The translations under genes and the position numbers were made by a program. Of a stretch of 39,441 nt of DNA, positions 1 to 8,468 are shown one piece after another (the first letter of the stretch is position 1; every line of letters starts with the position of its first letter). Under the pieces are notes generated by a model that searched no databases, was not told where the DNA came from, and saw only the letters and a program-made list of their open reading frames with translations. The stretch is from an uncultured Collinsella sp. (lineage in GTDB: Bacteria > Actinomycetota > Coriobacteriia > Coriobacteriales > Coriobacteriaceae). The DNA is taken from NCBI GenBank assembly GCA_900541795.1, contig UQLC01000019.1:1-39441 (forward strand), in the 5' to 3' direction.

Positions 1-223
1 CCTCTTTGGCGGCAGCGTCAACAACGAGTTCACCAAGATCGTCCAGACGCGTCCCAACACGCACCTGGTGACCAATATGAACCTGCCGCTCCTTATTCAG
101 CTGCTGTTCGTGTCCGAATCCACCCCGATCGATGAGGCCATTCGCCAGATCGTCGAGGCGGACGACACCAAGGTCAAGTACGTCAACGACCTGCTGGGGC
201 AGGCCGAACTCGATGAGTTTTAA
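1..223 (+). CDS. PTS mannose-family IIA component, C-terminal part
   Basis: The 5' end is cut by the window edge; the visible reading frame starts at base 2 and ends in TAA at 221-223, giving 73 residues. It begins LFGGSVNNEF and continues with a TNMNLPLLIQLL-like stretch. These match the C-terminal half of EIIA(Man) domains, which carry a D-x-FGGSP-N loop and an LVTGxNLPM segment. EIIA passes phosphate from HPr to EIIB in the cytoplasm. The phosphorylated histidine lies upstream of the window. The neighbours IIB, IIC and IID follow on the same strand, so this is one operon for uptake of an unidentified sugar. Confidence 0.85.
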   Translation, partial: LFGGSVNNEFTKIVQTRPNTHLVTNMNLPLLIQLLFVSESTPIDEAIRQIVEADDTKVKYVNDLLGQAELDEF

Positions 224-240
224 TCGCTAGGGAGCACATC

Positions 241-711
241 ATGATTCAGATGATTCGCGTGGACTATCGACTGCTGCACGGCCAGGTTGCCGTTAGCTGG
301 ACTTCGGCTCTGGGTGCCGACTGTATCCTGTTGGTAAGCGACACGGTCCTCAATGACAAGCTTCGTCTGCAGGCCCTGTCCCTTGCAAAACCGGAGGGCT
401 GCAAGGTTGTCGTCAAAAACACCGAGGATGCCGTCAAGGCGCTCCAGAGCGGTGTGACCGATAAGTACAAGCTCTTCGTGGTTTGCGAGACGATCCAGCA
501 GGCCGGTGCCGTCGCCAAGGCGATGGGCGTCAAGAAGATCAACCTCGGCAATGTTGCCTTTAGCGAGGATGCCCGCCAGGTCTCGACGAGCGTGTTCCTT
601 ACGCCCGAAAACGAGGCATACGTCAAAGAGCTGCTCGGCGAGGGCTACGAGCTGTTCATTCAGATGATTCCGGCAGATGCGAAGACTGACGCCGCGAAGG
701 TCATCGGTTAG
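241..711 (+). CDS. PTS mannose/fructose/sorbose-family IIB
   Basis: This 156-aa protein is a full-length EIIB of the mannose family. The N-terminal IRVDYRLLHGQV motif contains the phosphorylated histidine (His13). EIIB takes phosphate from EIIA and hands it to the sugar as it passes through the IIC/IID membrane complex. An AGGGAG ribosome binding site lies about 7 nt before the ATG, and the gene starts 17 nt after the IIA stop. A second in-frame ATG at 250 is a less well placed start. The sequence alone does not give the sugar specificity. Confidence 0.93.
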   Translation: MIQMIRVDYRLLHGQVAVSWTSALGADCILLVSDTVLNDKLRLQALSLAKPEGCKVVVKNTEDAVKALQSGVTDKYKLFVVCETIQQAGAVAKAMGVKKINLGNVAFSEDARQVSTSVFLTPENEAYVKELLGEGYELFIQMIPADAKTDAAKVIG

Positions 712-719
712 GGGCCATC

Positions 720-1511
720 ATGGTTATCAAGACAATCCTGATTTTCCTTATTGCCCTTTTGGGCTATTCCGAGTGGCTGACCGGTACGAGCTACCTCCAG
801 CGCCCGATTGTGCTCGGACCTCTGGTTGGCCTTGTCATGGGCGACATGGTGACCGGCACGATCATGGGCGCCACGATGGAGCTTGCCATGGTCGGCGCCA
901 TCTCGGTCGGTGCGTATAACCCGCCCGATACGATTTCCGGAACCATCCTGGGTGTGTCGCTTGCCATGCAGGCCGGCGCGGACGCTTCGGCGGCCCTGAC
1001 CCTGGGCATTCCCATCGCAACGATCGTCCTGGCGCTCGATACGGCCCTGGGCCAGCCGGTGATGCTACTGCTGGTGCACCGTATCGACAAAAACGTCGAG
1101 GACGGGGACACCAAGGCCATCACGCGCAACATGCTCATCGCCGGTTACGCGCAGAGCTGGTGCGGCCTGCTGATTATTCCCCTGGCATTCTTCTTTGGCG
1201 CCGATGCTGTTGCCAGCCTGCTCAACATCATCCCCGATTTCGTTCAGACCGGCATGGATGTCGCCGCCGCCTTCTTGCCCGCACTCGGCTTTGCGATGCT
1301 GGCGCAGATGATTATGAACAAAACGGTGGCTCCGTTCTTCTTCGCTGGCTTCTTCCTCGTCGCCTACTTTGGCATTAGCACGACGGGCGTGGCGATCTTT
1401 GCCGCGATCATCGTCGTCGCGATGACGGTTTTGGGTGATAAGAAAAAAGCGGAGCAGCCCGCAGTGGCAACCGAGGATCCTGCGATTGGGAGTGGGTTCG
1501 ATGAGTTTTAA
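720..1511 (+). CDS. PTS mannose-family IIC (membrane channel)
   Basis: This is a 263-aa polytopic membrane protein of the EII-Sor family. It is rich in hydrophobic helices and has the family-typical conserved segment around residues 28-60 (QRPIVLGPLVGLVMGD, then GATMELAMVGA). IIC forms the sugar-conducting part of the permease with IID. It starts 8 nt after the IIB stop. Its last codons overlap the IID start by 11 bp, so IIC and IID are probably translationally coupled. The C-terminal tail (about residues 240-263) is hydrophilic and cytoplasmic. Confidence 0.93.
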   Translation: MVIKTILIFLIALLGYSEWLTGTSYLQRPIVLGPLVGLVMGDMVTGTIMGATMELAMVGAISVGAYNPPDTISGTILGVSLAMQAGADASAALTLGIPIATIVLALDTALGQPVMLLLVHRIDKNVEDGDTKAITRNMLIAGYAQSWCGLLIIPLAFFFGADAVASLLNIIPDFVQTGMDVAAAFLPALGFAMLAQMIMNKTVAPFFFAGFFLVAYFGISTTGVAIFAAIIVVAMTVLGDKKKAEQPAVATEDPAIGSGFDEF

Positions 1512-2337
1512 GTTTGAGTCTTCTTACGACGGGCTGATTTCCCGCGCAGACCTTAAGAAGCTGTTCTGGCGCTCGATTCCCTATGAGCATTCCTGGAACT
1601 ACGAGCGTATGGGCCATATCGGCTTTATGTGGGCCCTTATGCCGATTCTTCGCAAGCTGTATCCGCAGGATGCGGACTTTAAGGCCGCCCTTAAGCGCCA
1701 TATGGAGCTCTATAACGTCACGCCGTACATCTCGACGCTCCCCATGTCCATCGCCGCTGCAATGGAAGAGGTCAACGCTACTGACGATAGCTTTGACACG
1801 AGCGCGATCTCAAATGTCAAGCTTGCTTTGATGGGACCGCTGTCCGGTGTGGGCGATGCCTTCTACTGGGGCACGCTGCGAATTTTGGCAACGGGTGTCG
1901 GCACGTCGCTGGCGCTACAGGGCTCTATTCTTGGCCCGATTTTGTTCCTGCTCGTGTTCAATGTCCCTCACTACATCATCCGTTACCTGCTGACGTTTGT
2001 GGGGTATCGCTTTGGCTCGGACATGATCAGCAAGGTCCAGGAATCGGGCATTATGGACACGATCGTCAAGATGGCCTCTATCATGGGCGCCATGGTGATC
2101 GGCGCTATGACCATGGAGATGGTCACCGTGGACATTCCGCTCATGGTCGGTGCGGGCGATGGTGCTCAGACGCTGGCCGAGCTGCTCAACGGAATCTTCC
2201 CGGGCTTTGTCACGATGGGGCTGTTTGGAATCGTCTATCTCATGCTCAAGAAGAAGATGAATCCGCTGGTCATCATGCTCGTGATCCTGCTCGTGAGTAT
2301 CGCCGGCGCGTTCTTTGGAGTGCTTGGTGTTCAGTAG
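1501..2337 (+). CDS. PTS mannose-family IID
   Basis: This is a 278-aa EIID of the mannose family. A hydrophilic N-terminal part contains the conserved signature around SWNYERMGHIGFMWALMP, and hydrophobic segments follow at the C-terminus. It acts with IIC as the membrane part of the transporter. I chose the ATG at 1501, which overlaps the end of IIC, because the family N-terminus begins there; the longer frame from 1435 would extend into IIC coding sequence. It is the last PTS gene, and a stem-loop terminator follows. Confidence 0.92.
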   Translation: MSFKFESSYDGLISRADLKKLFWRSIPYEHSWNYERMGHIGFMWALMPILRKLYPQDADFKAALKRHMELYNVTPYISTLPMSIAAAMEEVNATDDSFDTSAISNVKLALMGPLSGVGDAFYWGTLRILATGVGTSLALQGSILGPILFLLVFNVPHYIIRYLLTFVGYRFGSDMISKVQESGIMDTIVKMASIMGAMVIGAMTMEMVTVDIPLMVGAGDGAQTLAELLNGIFPGFVTMGLFGIVYLMLKKKMNPLVIMLVILLVSIAGAFFGVLGVQ

Positions 2338-2368
2338 GGCATCCGTCATAATGAGAATAATGTAAGAG

Positions 2369-2404
2369 GGGGCGTCGCGCACACTGTGCTGCGGCGCCCT
2401 TTTG
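2369..2404 (+). terminator. Rho-independent terminator after the PTS operon
   Basis: GGGCGTCGC and GCGGCGCCC form a 9-bp stem with one mismatch around a 12-nt loop and are followed by TTTT. It sits between the IID stop and the next gene, so the epimerase gene may be only partly cotranscribed with the PTS. Confidence 0.65.
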
Positions 2405-2420
2405 CCGAAAGGTGGACAAG

Positions 2421-3257
2421 ATGGAGTATCCGCAGCTTGCCGTCATGAATATCAGCCATCGCTATTTTGACCTTGAGGAATTCTTTTCTTCGGCAGCGGC
2501 CTCGGGCTACACGTGTTGCGAGCTTTGGACCGGGGCGATGCATCTGTATGTCGATTGCCATGGATACGATTCGCTCGAGCAGGTGCGGGAGCTGTCGCAG
2601 CGGTATGGGGTTCGGATTGTGGGGCTTTGTCCCGAACAGAACAACCCCAAGCCGTGGAATATCGCGGCGCGCGGGAATGAGGCGCGTACCCGCACGCTTG
2701 CGTACTTTAAGAACGTTGTGGATATCGCGGCGGAACTTGGAGCCGAGCAGGTCATGGTCTCGAGCGGCTGGGCATTTTTGAACGAGCCGATCGAGGACGC
2801 GTGGGGTCGCAGCGCCTCGATGCTGCGTGCGATTGCCGAGCATGCGGGAGGGCGCGGCGTGCGACTGGTGCTCGAGGCCCTACAGCCGGTTGAGTCGATG
2901 ATCGTGAACTCGGCGGCCGACACGAAGCGCATGATCGAGGCAGTTGATCATCCGGCACTTAAGGCGTGTCTGGATTTGGGCGCTATGGCGGTGGCAGGGG
3001 ATACCATCGACGATTATTTCGATCTGCTTGGCGAAGATGTCGCCCACGTGCATTTTGTCGATGTTGCGGCAGATGGCACGACGCATCTTGCCTGGGGTGA
3101 CGGCGACCGCGATATGCGCGCCGACCTGGATAGGCTGGTGGCGCGCGGCTATCGCGGAGTTGTTTCGGCCGAGACCTATGACGGGCGCTATTTCGCCGAC
3201 CCCGCAGCTGCCGATGCGCAGGTAATGGCAGAGTATCGTCGTGCGATTGGCGCCTAG
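2421..3257 (+). CDS. Sugar phosphate isomerase/epimerase, FrlC-like TIM barrel
   Basis: This is a 278-aa protein of the xylose-isomerase-like TIM-barrel superfamily. Features resembling FrlC (fructoselysine 3-epimerase) and tagatose-epimerase relatives are a CELWTGAMH segment near the N-terminus, an IVGLCPEQNN strand, LEALQPVESMIVN carrying the metal-binding Glu, CLDLGAMA, HVHFVDV and a final SAETYD. These Glu/Asp/His residues normally bind one divalent metal. I chose ATG 2421 because AAAGG lies 8 nt upstream; GTG 2412 overlaps that site. Its position just after a mannose-family PTS suggests it processes the imported sugar or an Amadori-type compound. The substrate is inferred and uncertain. 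Confidence 0.75.
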   Translation: MEYPQLAVMNISHRYFDLEEFFSSAAASGYTCCELWTGAMHLYVDCHGYDSLEQVRELSQRYGVRIVGLCPEQNNPKPWNIAARGNEARTRTLAYFKNVVDIAAELGAEQVMVSSGWAFLNEPIEDAWGRSASMLRAIAEHAGGRGVRLVLEALQPVESMIVNSAADTKRMIEAVDHPALKACLDLGAMAVAGDTIDDYFDLLGEDVAHVHFVDVAADGTTHLAWGDGDRDMRADLDRLVARGYRGVVSAETYDGRYFADPAAADAQVMAEYRRAIGA

Positions 3258-3360
3258 GCGGGTTTGGGTTGCGGCGATCTGCCCTATGTTTCCAAATGAA
3301 TACGGCGTGAGCGGCTGCGATGGATTTTCCCCGCAAACACTCTAGTATGCTAAAGTACCC

Positions 3361-3390
3361 AGAAGACCGGCGGAGCTATGCCGGTCTTCT
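3361..3390 (+). repeat. Perfect 11-bp inverted repeat in the histidine operon leader
   Basis: AGAAGACCGGC and GCCGGTCTTCT are exact complements separated by 8 nt, 37 nt before the hisZG start. A short T-poor run (GTTCTAT) follows, so it is a weak terminator at best. It may instead be a 5'-leader stem-loop of the his mRNA. I see no T-box specifier or His-rich leader peptide. Confidence 0.6.
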
Positions 3391-3426
3391 GTTCTATATG
3401 AAACACAGCATGAGGAGGCTCACCAG

Positions 3427-5142
3427 ATGACGGCCACACCGTGGGGATTCCGGGACATATTGCCCGAGGAGGCTCAGGCGCGCGAGGAGATCGCATGTAC
3501 GGTGAAGGGCTGCTTTAGGGAGCATCATTACCTGCCGGTCGAGACGCCGCTGCTCGAGGACAAGGGCTCTCTCGAGGAGGGTGGCCGCATTGCGGACACC
3601 CCGTTTAAGCTCTTTGATGATGACGGCCGCCTGCTGGTGGTCCGTCCCGACAACACGCTGCCGATCGTGCGCTTGGTTTCGACCCGCATGCGCGCGGCCG
3701 ATCTGCCGCTGCGCCTTCGCTACGAGGCGCCGGTGGTTCGCGAGTGCCAGCGCAATGCCGGCGGCTCGCGTCAGTTTACGCAGTTGGGTTTTGAGCTTAT
3801 CGGTGTGGGCGATACCGCGGGCGATGTCGAGATCGTCTCGCTGGTGGCGGAGGCCATGCGCAAGCTGGCGCTGCCCGATGCGCGCATTATTGCGGGCAGC
3901 GTTCGTCCGTTTAAGGAACTGCTCGCGGCCTGTGAGGATCGCGAACTGGCTGCCGAGGCATTGCGTTGCGTACACGCCAACGACTTTGTGGGCCTCGATG
4001 CCCGTGTGGCGGCAAGCGCCGAGCCCGAGGCCGTCAAGGCTGCCATCAGCGAGCTGCCGCGCTTGCACGGCGGCGCTGAGGTACTCGACCGCGTCGACGC
4101 GCTTCTGGCGGCGGTGGGCATTGTCGCGCCGCTCACGCGCGAGCTGCGTGCCCTGGTCGAGGGCCTGGCTCCCGAGGACGCCCAGGTGCTGTCCTTCGAC
4201 TTCTCCATCATGAACTCGTTTGATTACTACACGGGTCTGGTCTTTAAGGCCTATGCCGGCGGCCTGCCCGATCCGGTGGGTTCGGGCGGACGCTACGACT
4301 CCATCTTTACCGGTGCATTTGGCGACGGCATCGAGGTGCCGGCGGCGGGCTTTGCCTTTTCGCTCGAGCGTCTGGAAGCCGCGCGAACTTCGGTCGAGGA
4401 CGCCGCTTCCGATGGCGACCACGCCGTGGGCCGTGGCGCCGAGGGTCCGCTTCGCATTGCCGTGCCCAAGGGCTCGCTCAAGGCCGACACGCTCGACGTA
4501 CTCGAGGCCGCGGGCCTGGACGTCTCTGAGCTGCGTGACCCCGGCCGTCACCTCATCGTGCGCGGCCGCGACACGCGTGCCGGTGAGGGCACGGTCGGCG
4601 ATATCGAGTTTGTCATCGTGCGTCCCAGCGACGCGCCCGCCTTTGTGGGCTGCGGCGGTGCCGACTGCGGCATCTGCGGCTGGGACTCGCTTATCGAGGC
4701 GGACCTCAACCTGCTGCAGCTGGTCGACCTGGGCTACGGCCTGTGCACGTTTATCGAGGCGGAGCCCGCATGGCGCGCCGGTCAGGCCGAGCGCAACTAT
4801 ACTCGCCGCGGGTCGCTTCGCGTGGCCACCAAGTATCCGCGCATCGCGGGTGCATGGTATGCCGAGCGCGGCGTGAACGCCGACATCGTTTCGCTGCACG
4901 GCAACATCGAGTTGGGCCCCATCGTCGGCATGACTGATCGCATCGTGGATATTACTGCCACGGGCGCCACGCTGCGCGACAACGACCTGGTCATCACCGG
5001 TCGCATTATGGACTGTACGGCCCGCTTCTTCGTCAACCCGGGTGCTGCGCGCCTGGATCCGCGCGTGCGTAATCTGGCAGATCGCTTGGCAGCGGCCGTG
5101 AAGGACAAGCATTTTGAGCCCGTTGCGGGCTCGGCACAATAG
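3427..5142 (+). CDS. hisZG: HisZ-HisG fusion (ATP phosphoribosyltransferase)
   Basis: This 571-aa protein joins two units that are normally separate. Residues 1 to about 320 are a class-II HisRS-like HisZ regulatory domain: WGFRDILPEE, then RPDNTLPIVR, then an RYDSIF strand. Residues about 341-571 are a short-form HisG: LRIAVPKGSLK, CGGADCGICGWDSLIEAD, and the PRPP loop DITATGATLRDNDL. It catalyses the first step of histidine synthesis, ATP + PRPP to phosphoribosyl-ATP. Short HisG needs HisZ for activity and feedback control, so the fusion keeps a 1:1 ratio. An acidic linker (about residues 322-339) joins the halves with no stop or frameshift. GAGGAGG lies upstream of the ATG. Confidence 0.93.
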   Translation: MTATPWGFRDILPEEAQAREEIACTVKGCFREHHYLPVETPLLEDKGSLEEGGRIADTPFKLFDDDGRLLVVRPDNTLPIVRLVSTRMRAADLPLRLRYEAPVVRECQRNAGGSRQFTQLGFELIGVGDTAGDVEIVSLVAEAMRKLALPDARIIAGSVRPFKELLAACEDRELAAEALRCVHANDFVGLDARVAASAEPEAVKAAISELPRLHGGAEVLDRVDALLAAVGIVAPLTRELRALVEGLAPEDAQVLSFDFSIMNSFDYYTGLVFKAYAGGLPDPVGSGGRYDSIFTGAFGDGIEVPAAGFAFSLERLEAARTSVEDAASDGDHAVGRGAEGPLRIAVPKGSLKADTLDVLEAAGLDVSELRDPGRHLIVRGRDTRAGEGTVGDIEFVIVRPSDAPAFVGCGGADCGICGWDSLIEADLNLLQLVDLGYGLCTFIEAEPAWRAGQAERNYTRRGSLRVATKYPRIAGAWYAERGVNADIVSLHGNIELGPIVGMTDRIVDITATGATLRDNDLVITGRIMDCTARFFVNPGAARLDPRVRNLADRLAAAVKDKHFEPVAGSAQ

Positions 5143-5247
5143 CGCGAGCACGCACGGGCGTCCCAACGTCTGGGCTGCGGGCCGATTGGCGCCGCCGCCC
5201 GGCCTCTCGTTTTTCGAACTCAACCTCGACCGATAGGGGATTCCGAT

Positions 5248-6684
5248 ATGAAGACCATCAAGCTTGCTCCCGGTGAGCGCCTCGTTACCAACCAGCTCAA
5301 CCGCAAGGGTGTGCTGCCGCAAAGCATCGTCGACGCCGCCCGCGATATCGTGGCTAACGTGCGCGCCAACGGCGATGCCGCGGTGCGCGATTACTGTCAG
5401 CGTTTTGACGGTGTCGAGCTGCAGAGCTTCCGTCTGCCGCAAGAGCAGGTCGATGCCGCGCTCGAAGGCCTCGATCCGGCCTTTGTCGCCGCGCTCGAGA
5501 AGGCCGCGCGCCAGATTCGTGAGTTCCACCAGCGCGAGGTCGAGCAGAGCTGGTTTACCACGCGCCCGGACGGCACGATGCTCGGCGTTAAGGTGACCCC
5601 GCTCGCGGCGGCTGGCATCTATGTGCCGGGCGGTCGCGCGCAGTATCCCTCCACGGTGCTCATGAACGCCATTCCCGCCAAGGTTGCCGGCGTCAAGCGC
5701 GTGGTTATGGTGACCCCGCCGCAAAAAGACGGCCTGATCAGCCCCTACACGCTCGCCGCGGCAAAGCTCGGCGGCGTGGACGAAATCTATATGGTGGGCG
5801 GCGCCCAGGCCGTGGCCGCGCTGGCATACGGTACCGAGACCATTCCGCGCGTCGACAAAATCACCGGTCCGGGCAACGCCTTTGTCGCCGCGGCCAAGCA
5901 GATTGTCTCGGGCGACGTGGGAATCGACATGGTCGCTGGCCCCTCCGAGGTCTGCGTACTGGCCGATGCCACGGCCAAGCCCATGGTGGTCGCGGCAGAC
6001 CTGATGGCCCAGGCCGAGCACGATCCGCTGGCCGCCTGTTATCTGGTGACTTGCGACGAGCAGTTTGCGCGCGAGGTCGAGGCTGGCATCGACATCCTGG
6101 TGGCGCAGTCGCCGCGTGCCGAGATCACGCGCGCCTCGCTCGACAACGAAGGCACCATCGTGGTGGCCGCCGATATGGCTGCCGCCGTCGAGGCCGTGAA
6201 CACCGTGGCGCCCGAGCACCTGGAGCTGCACTGCAAGGATGCGATGGGCCTGCTTGGCGGCATTCGCAACGCCGGCGCCATCTTTGTGGGCGCTTGGAGC
6301 TCCGAGCCGCTTGGCGATTATGTTGCCGGCCCCAACCACACGCTGCCGACCGGCGGCACGGCCATGTTCTCCAACCCGCTTTCGGTCGAAGAGTTCGTTA
6401 AGCGCTCGAGTATCATTTGCTATACACCCGAGGGCCTGCTCTCCGACGCTCCCGCCACACAGCGTTTAGCCGAGGCCGAGGGTCTGTGGGCACACGCGCT
6501 TTCCGCCGCTCTGCGTCGCCGCGTGCTGGAACAAGGCGAGGATGCCGTGAGCGTCGAGTCGCTGGCCGCGGCCGACCTGACCAAGGTTGCCTGGCCGGGT
6601 GATACGACCGCGACGGTTGCCGAGGGCGTGGACCTGGCGGCTGCAGGCTCGGATAGCGCTGGCGCGACCGGCGAGGAGGCCTAA
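5248..6684 (+). CDS. hisD: Histidinol dehydrogenase
   Basis: This 478-aa cytoplasmic enzyme oxidises L-histidinol to L-histidine in two NAD+-dependent steps, the last reactions of the pathway. The sequence shows AAGIYVPGGRAQYPSTVLM, KITGPGNAFVAAAKQ, and the zinc ligands Gln255 and His258 in MAQAEHDP. It also shows the catalytic APEHLEL and a further zinc ligand, Asp357, in GDYVAGPNHTLPTGG. It is about 40 residues longer than usual at the C-terminus (an Ala/Gly/Glu-rich tail, residues about 440-478), which is probably disordered. An AGGGGA site precedes the ATG. A gap of about 105 nt separates it from hisZG, and hisC starts 1 nt after its stop. Confidence 0.95.
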   Translation: MKTIKLAPGERLVTNQLNRKGVLPQSIVDAARDIVANVRANGDAAVRDYCQRFDGVELQSFRLPQEQVDAALEGLDPAFVAALEKAARQIREFHQREVEQSWFTTRPDGTMLGVKVTPLAAAGIYVPGGRAQYPSTVLMNAIPAKVAGVKRVVMVTPPQKDGLISPYTLAAAKLGGVDEIYMVGGAQAVAALAYGTETIPRVDKITGPGNAFVAAAKQIVSGDVGIDMVAGPSEVCVLADATAKPMVVAADLMAQAEHDPLAACYLVTCDEQFAREVEAGIDILVAQSPRAEITRASLDNEGTIVVAADMAAAVEAVNTVAPEHLELHCKDAMGLLGGIRNAGAIFVGAWSSEPLGDYVAGPNHTLPTGGTAMFSNPLSVEEFVKRSSIICYTPEGLLSDAPATQRLAEAEGLWAHALSAALRRRVLEQGEDAVSVESLAAADLTKVAWPGDTTATVAEGVDLAAAGSDSAGATGEEA

Positions 6685-6685
6685 T

Positions 6686-7801
6686 ATGGCCGAGCTGACG
6701 CCCCGCATGAAGGAGCTCGTCCAGCCCTACTTGGCCGGCATTGAGCCCTACGATCCCAACTTTACGCCCACGCGCATCAACCTTTCGGCCAACGAGAACA
6801 CCTATCCCGTGCCGGCCGGCGTGCGCGAGGCGATTGACGCGGCGCTCGCCGCTACGCCGCTCAACCGCTATCCCGATCCCATGTCCAACGACCTGCGCGA
6901 CGAGCTGGCCGCTTGGCATGGCGTGACGCGCGAGAGCATCTGCGTGGGCAATGGCGGCGACGAGCTGCTCTATAACTATCTGCTGGCGTTTGGCGGCGCG
7001 GGACGGACCCTGCTCAACTGCCCGCCGTGCTTTAGCGAGTATGCGTTCTTTGCATCGCTCTGTCAGACCGAGGTGCGCGACGTGTGGCGCGACCCGGCGA
7101 GCTTTGAGCTCGACCAGGCAGCCGTGCTTGCCGCGGCGCCGGAGTGCAGCCTGGCCATCGTGACTTCGCCCAACAACCCCACGGGCGACGTGGCACCGCT
7201 CGACTTTGTCGCGGCCCTGTGCGATGCGTGCCCCGGCATGGTCATGGTCGACGAGGCCTACGTTGAGTTTGCGGACGATTCGTTTGGCGCGGCTACCACG
7301 GCGCAGGGGCTTATCGCCGAGCATCCCAACCTGGTGATTCTGCATACGCTGTCCAAGGCGTTTGGCGCCGCCGGCACGCGTCTGGGCTATGTGATCGCGG
7401 CGCCCGAGGTCATCGATGCGTTTGCGGCGATTCGCCAGATCTACTCGGTTAACGTGCTGAGCCAGGCCGCCGCGCTTGCCTGCGTACGTGCTCGCGATGC
7501 GTACGCACCCGTGGTGGCACAGGTTGCATCCGAGCGGGAGCGCGAACTGTGTGCCCTGCACGCAATGGCTGCCGAGGGTCTGCCCGTGGAGGCGTGGCCG
7601 AGCGCGGCGAACTTTGTGCTCGTGCGCACGCCGCATGCCACGCACGTGCGCGAGCGTCTGCGCGACGAGTATTCGATTTTGGTGCGCGACTTTAGCTACG
7701 CGCCGGGGCTCGCGGACTGCCTACGCATTACCGTGGGCATGCCGCAGGAAAACGATGAGGTACTGGCTGCGTTTGCCGTGCTGGTGAAGGAGGAGATCTA
7801 G
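6686..7801 (+). CDS. hisC: Histidinol-phosphate aminotransferase
   Basis: This 371-aa fold-type I PLP enzyme converts imidazole acetol phosphate and glutamate to histidinol phosphate. Conserved elements are NLSANENTYPVP near the N-terminus, VTSPNNPTGD, VDEAYVEF with the PLP-contacting Asp, and LSKAFGAAGTRLGY with the Schiff-base lysine Lys224. I chose ATG 6686 because GGAGG lies upstream and the homologous N-terminus begins there; a longer open frame runs back into hisD. Its TAG abuts the hisB ATG directly. Confidence 0.95.
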   Translation: MAELTPRMKELVQPYLAGIEPYDPNFTPTRINLSANENTYPVPAGVREAIDAALAATPLNRYPDPMSNDLRDELAAWHGVTRESICVGNGGDELLYNYLLAFGGAGRTLLNCPPCFSEYAFFASLCQTEVRDVWRDPASFELDQAAVLAAAPECSLAIVTSPNNPTGDVAPLDFVAALCDACPGMVMVDEAYVEFADDSFGAATTAQGLIAEHPNLVILHTLSKAFGAAGTRLGYVIAAPEVIDAFAAIRQIYSVNVLSQAAALACVRARDAYAPVVAQVASERERELCALHAMAAEGLPVEAWPSAANFVLVRTPHATHVRERLRDEYSILVRDFSYAPGLADCLRITVGMPQENDEVLAAFAVLVKEEI

Positions 7802-8389
7802 ATGGGCCGTTATGCCGAGGTGACCCGCAAGACGGGCGAGACCGACATTGTCGTAAAGCTCGACCTGGACGGAAGCGGCGTGTGCGATATCTCGACCGGC
7901 GTGCCGTTTTTCGACCACATGCTCAACGCCTTTGGCCGCCATGGCCTGTTCGATTTGACGGTACATGCGGTAGGTGACGTTGAGGTCGACGCGCACCACA
8001 CCGTTGAGGATACGGGCATTGTGCTGGGTGAGGCGTTTTGCCAAGCGCTGGGCGACAAGGCGGGCATTACACGCTTTGCCGACGCGGCGATCGCCATGGA
8101 CGAGACGCTCGTGATGGCCGCCGTGGACATTTCGGGTCGCGGCCAGGCCTACTGCGAGCTGCCCGTGCCGACCGAGCGTGTGGGCAGCTTCGATACCGAG
8201 CTGGCTGTCGAGTTCTTCTATGCCTTTGCGCGCGATGCCAAACTTACGCTGCACGTGCGCGAGCTGGCGGGCGGCAACTCGCATCACATTATCGAGGCCG
8301 CCTTTAAGGCCGTGGGCCGCACGATGCGCCACGCCTGCGAGCTCGATCCCCGCGTGCAGGGCATCCCCAGCACCAAGGGCTCGCTATAA
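7802..8389 (+). CDS. hisB: Imidazoleglycerol-phosphate dehydratase (monofunctional)
   Basis: This 195-aa protein has the usual length of the monofunctional enzyme; no phosphatase domain is fused. It dehydrates imidazole glycerol phosphate to imidazole acetol phosphate. The two repeated half-domains show the metal-binding motifs FDHMLNAFGRHG, DAHHTVEDTGI and GGNSHHIIEAAFKA. The ATG follows the hisC stop with no gap, so the two are translationally coupled. Histidinol-phosphate phosphatase must come from elsewhere; the PHP gene at 11773-12684 is the likely source. Confidence 0.96.
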   Translation: MGRYAEVTRKTGETDIVVKLDLDGSGVCDISTGVPFFDHMLNAFGRHGLFDLTVHAVGDVEVDAHHTVEDTGIVLGEAFCQALGDKAGITRFADAAIAMDETLVMAAVDISGRGQAYCELPVPTERVGSFDTELAVEFFYAFARDAKLTLHVRELAGGNSHHIIEAAFKAVGRTMRHACELDPRVQGIPSTKGSL

Positions 8390-8402
8390 CCGTCACAAGG
8401 GT

Positions 8403-8443
8403 AAAACCACCACGAAGGGGACAGGCACCTTTGTGGTGGTTTT
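8403..8443. repeat. REP-like hairpin between hisB and hisH
   Basis: AAAACCACCAC and GTGGTGGTTTT form a perfect 11-bp stem. The 19-nt interior contains GGGGACAGGCACC and a further AAGG/CCTT pair. The GGGGAC core also occurs, on the other strand, in the hairpin after hisE at 11739-11771. It interrupts an otherwise tightly packed operon and ends shortly before the hisH ribosome binding site. Confidence 0.7.
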
Positions 8444-8468
8444 GGATGATGAGAAGTGGAGGGGTCGC

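Noticed and set aside
3361..3390. T-box or His attenuator upstream of hisZG
   Set aside because: Only a simple stem is visible. There is no T-box consensus, no specifier loop and no histidine-rich leader peptide.
3394..6339. Very long open frame (981 codons) on the minus strand
   Set aside because: It lies antisense to hisZG and hisD, has biased His/Arg-rich composition and no domain. It results from the GC-rich third positions of the true genes.
6413..7645. 410-codon open frame antisense to hisD/hisC
   Set aside because: Composition is that of a codon-bias shadow, and both plus-strand genes are certain.
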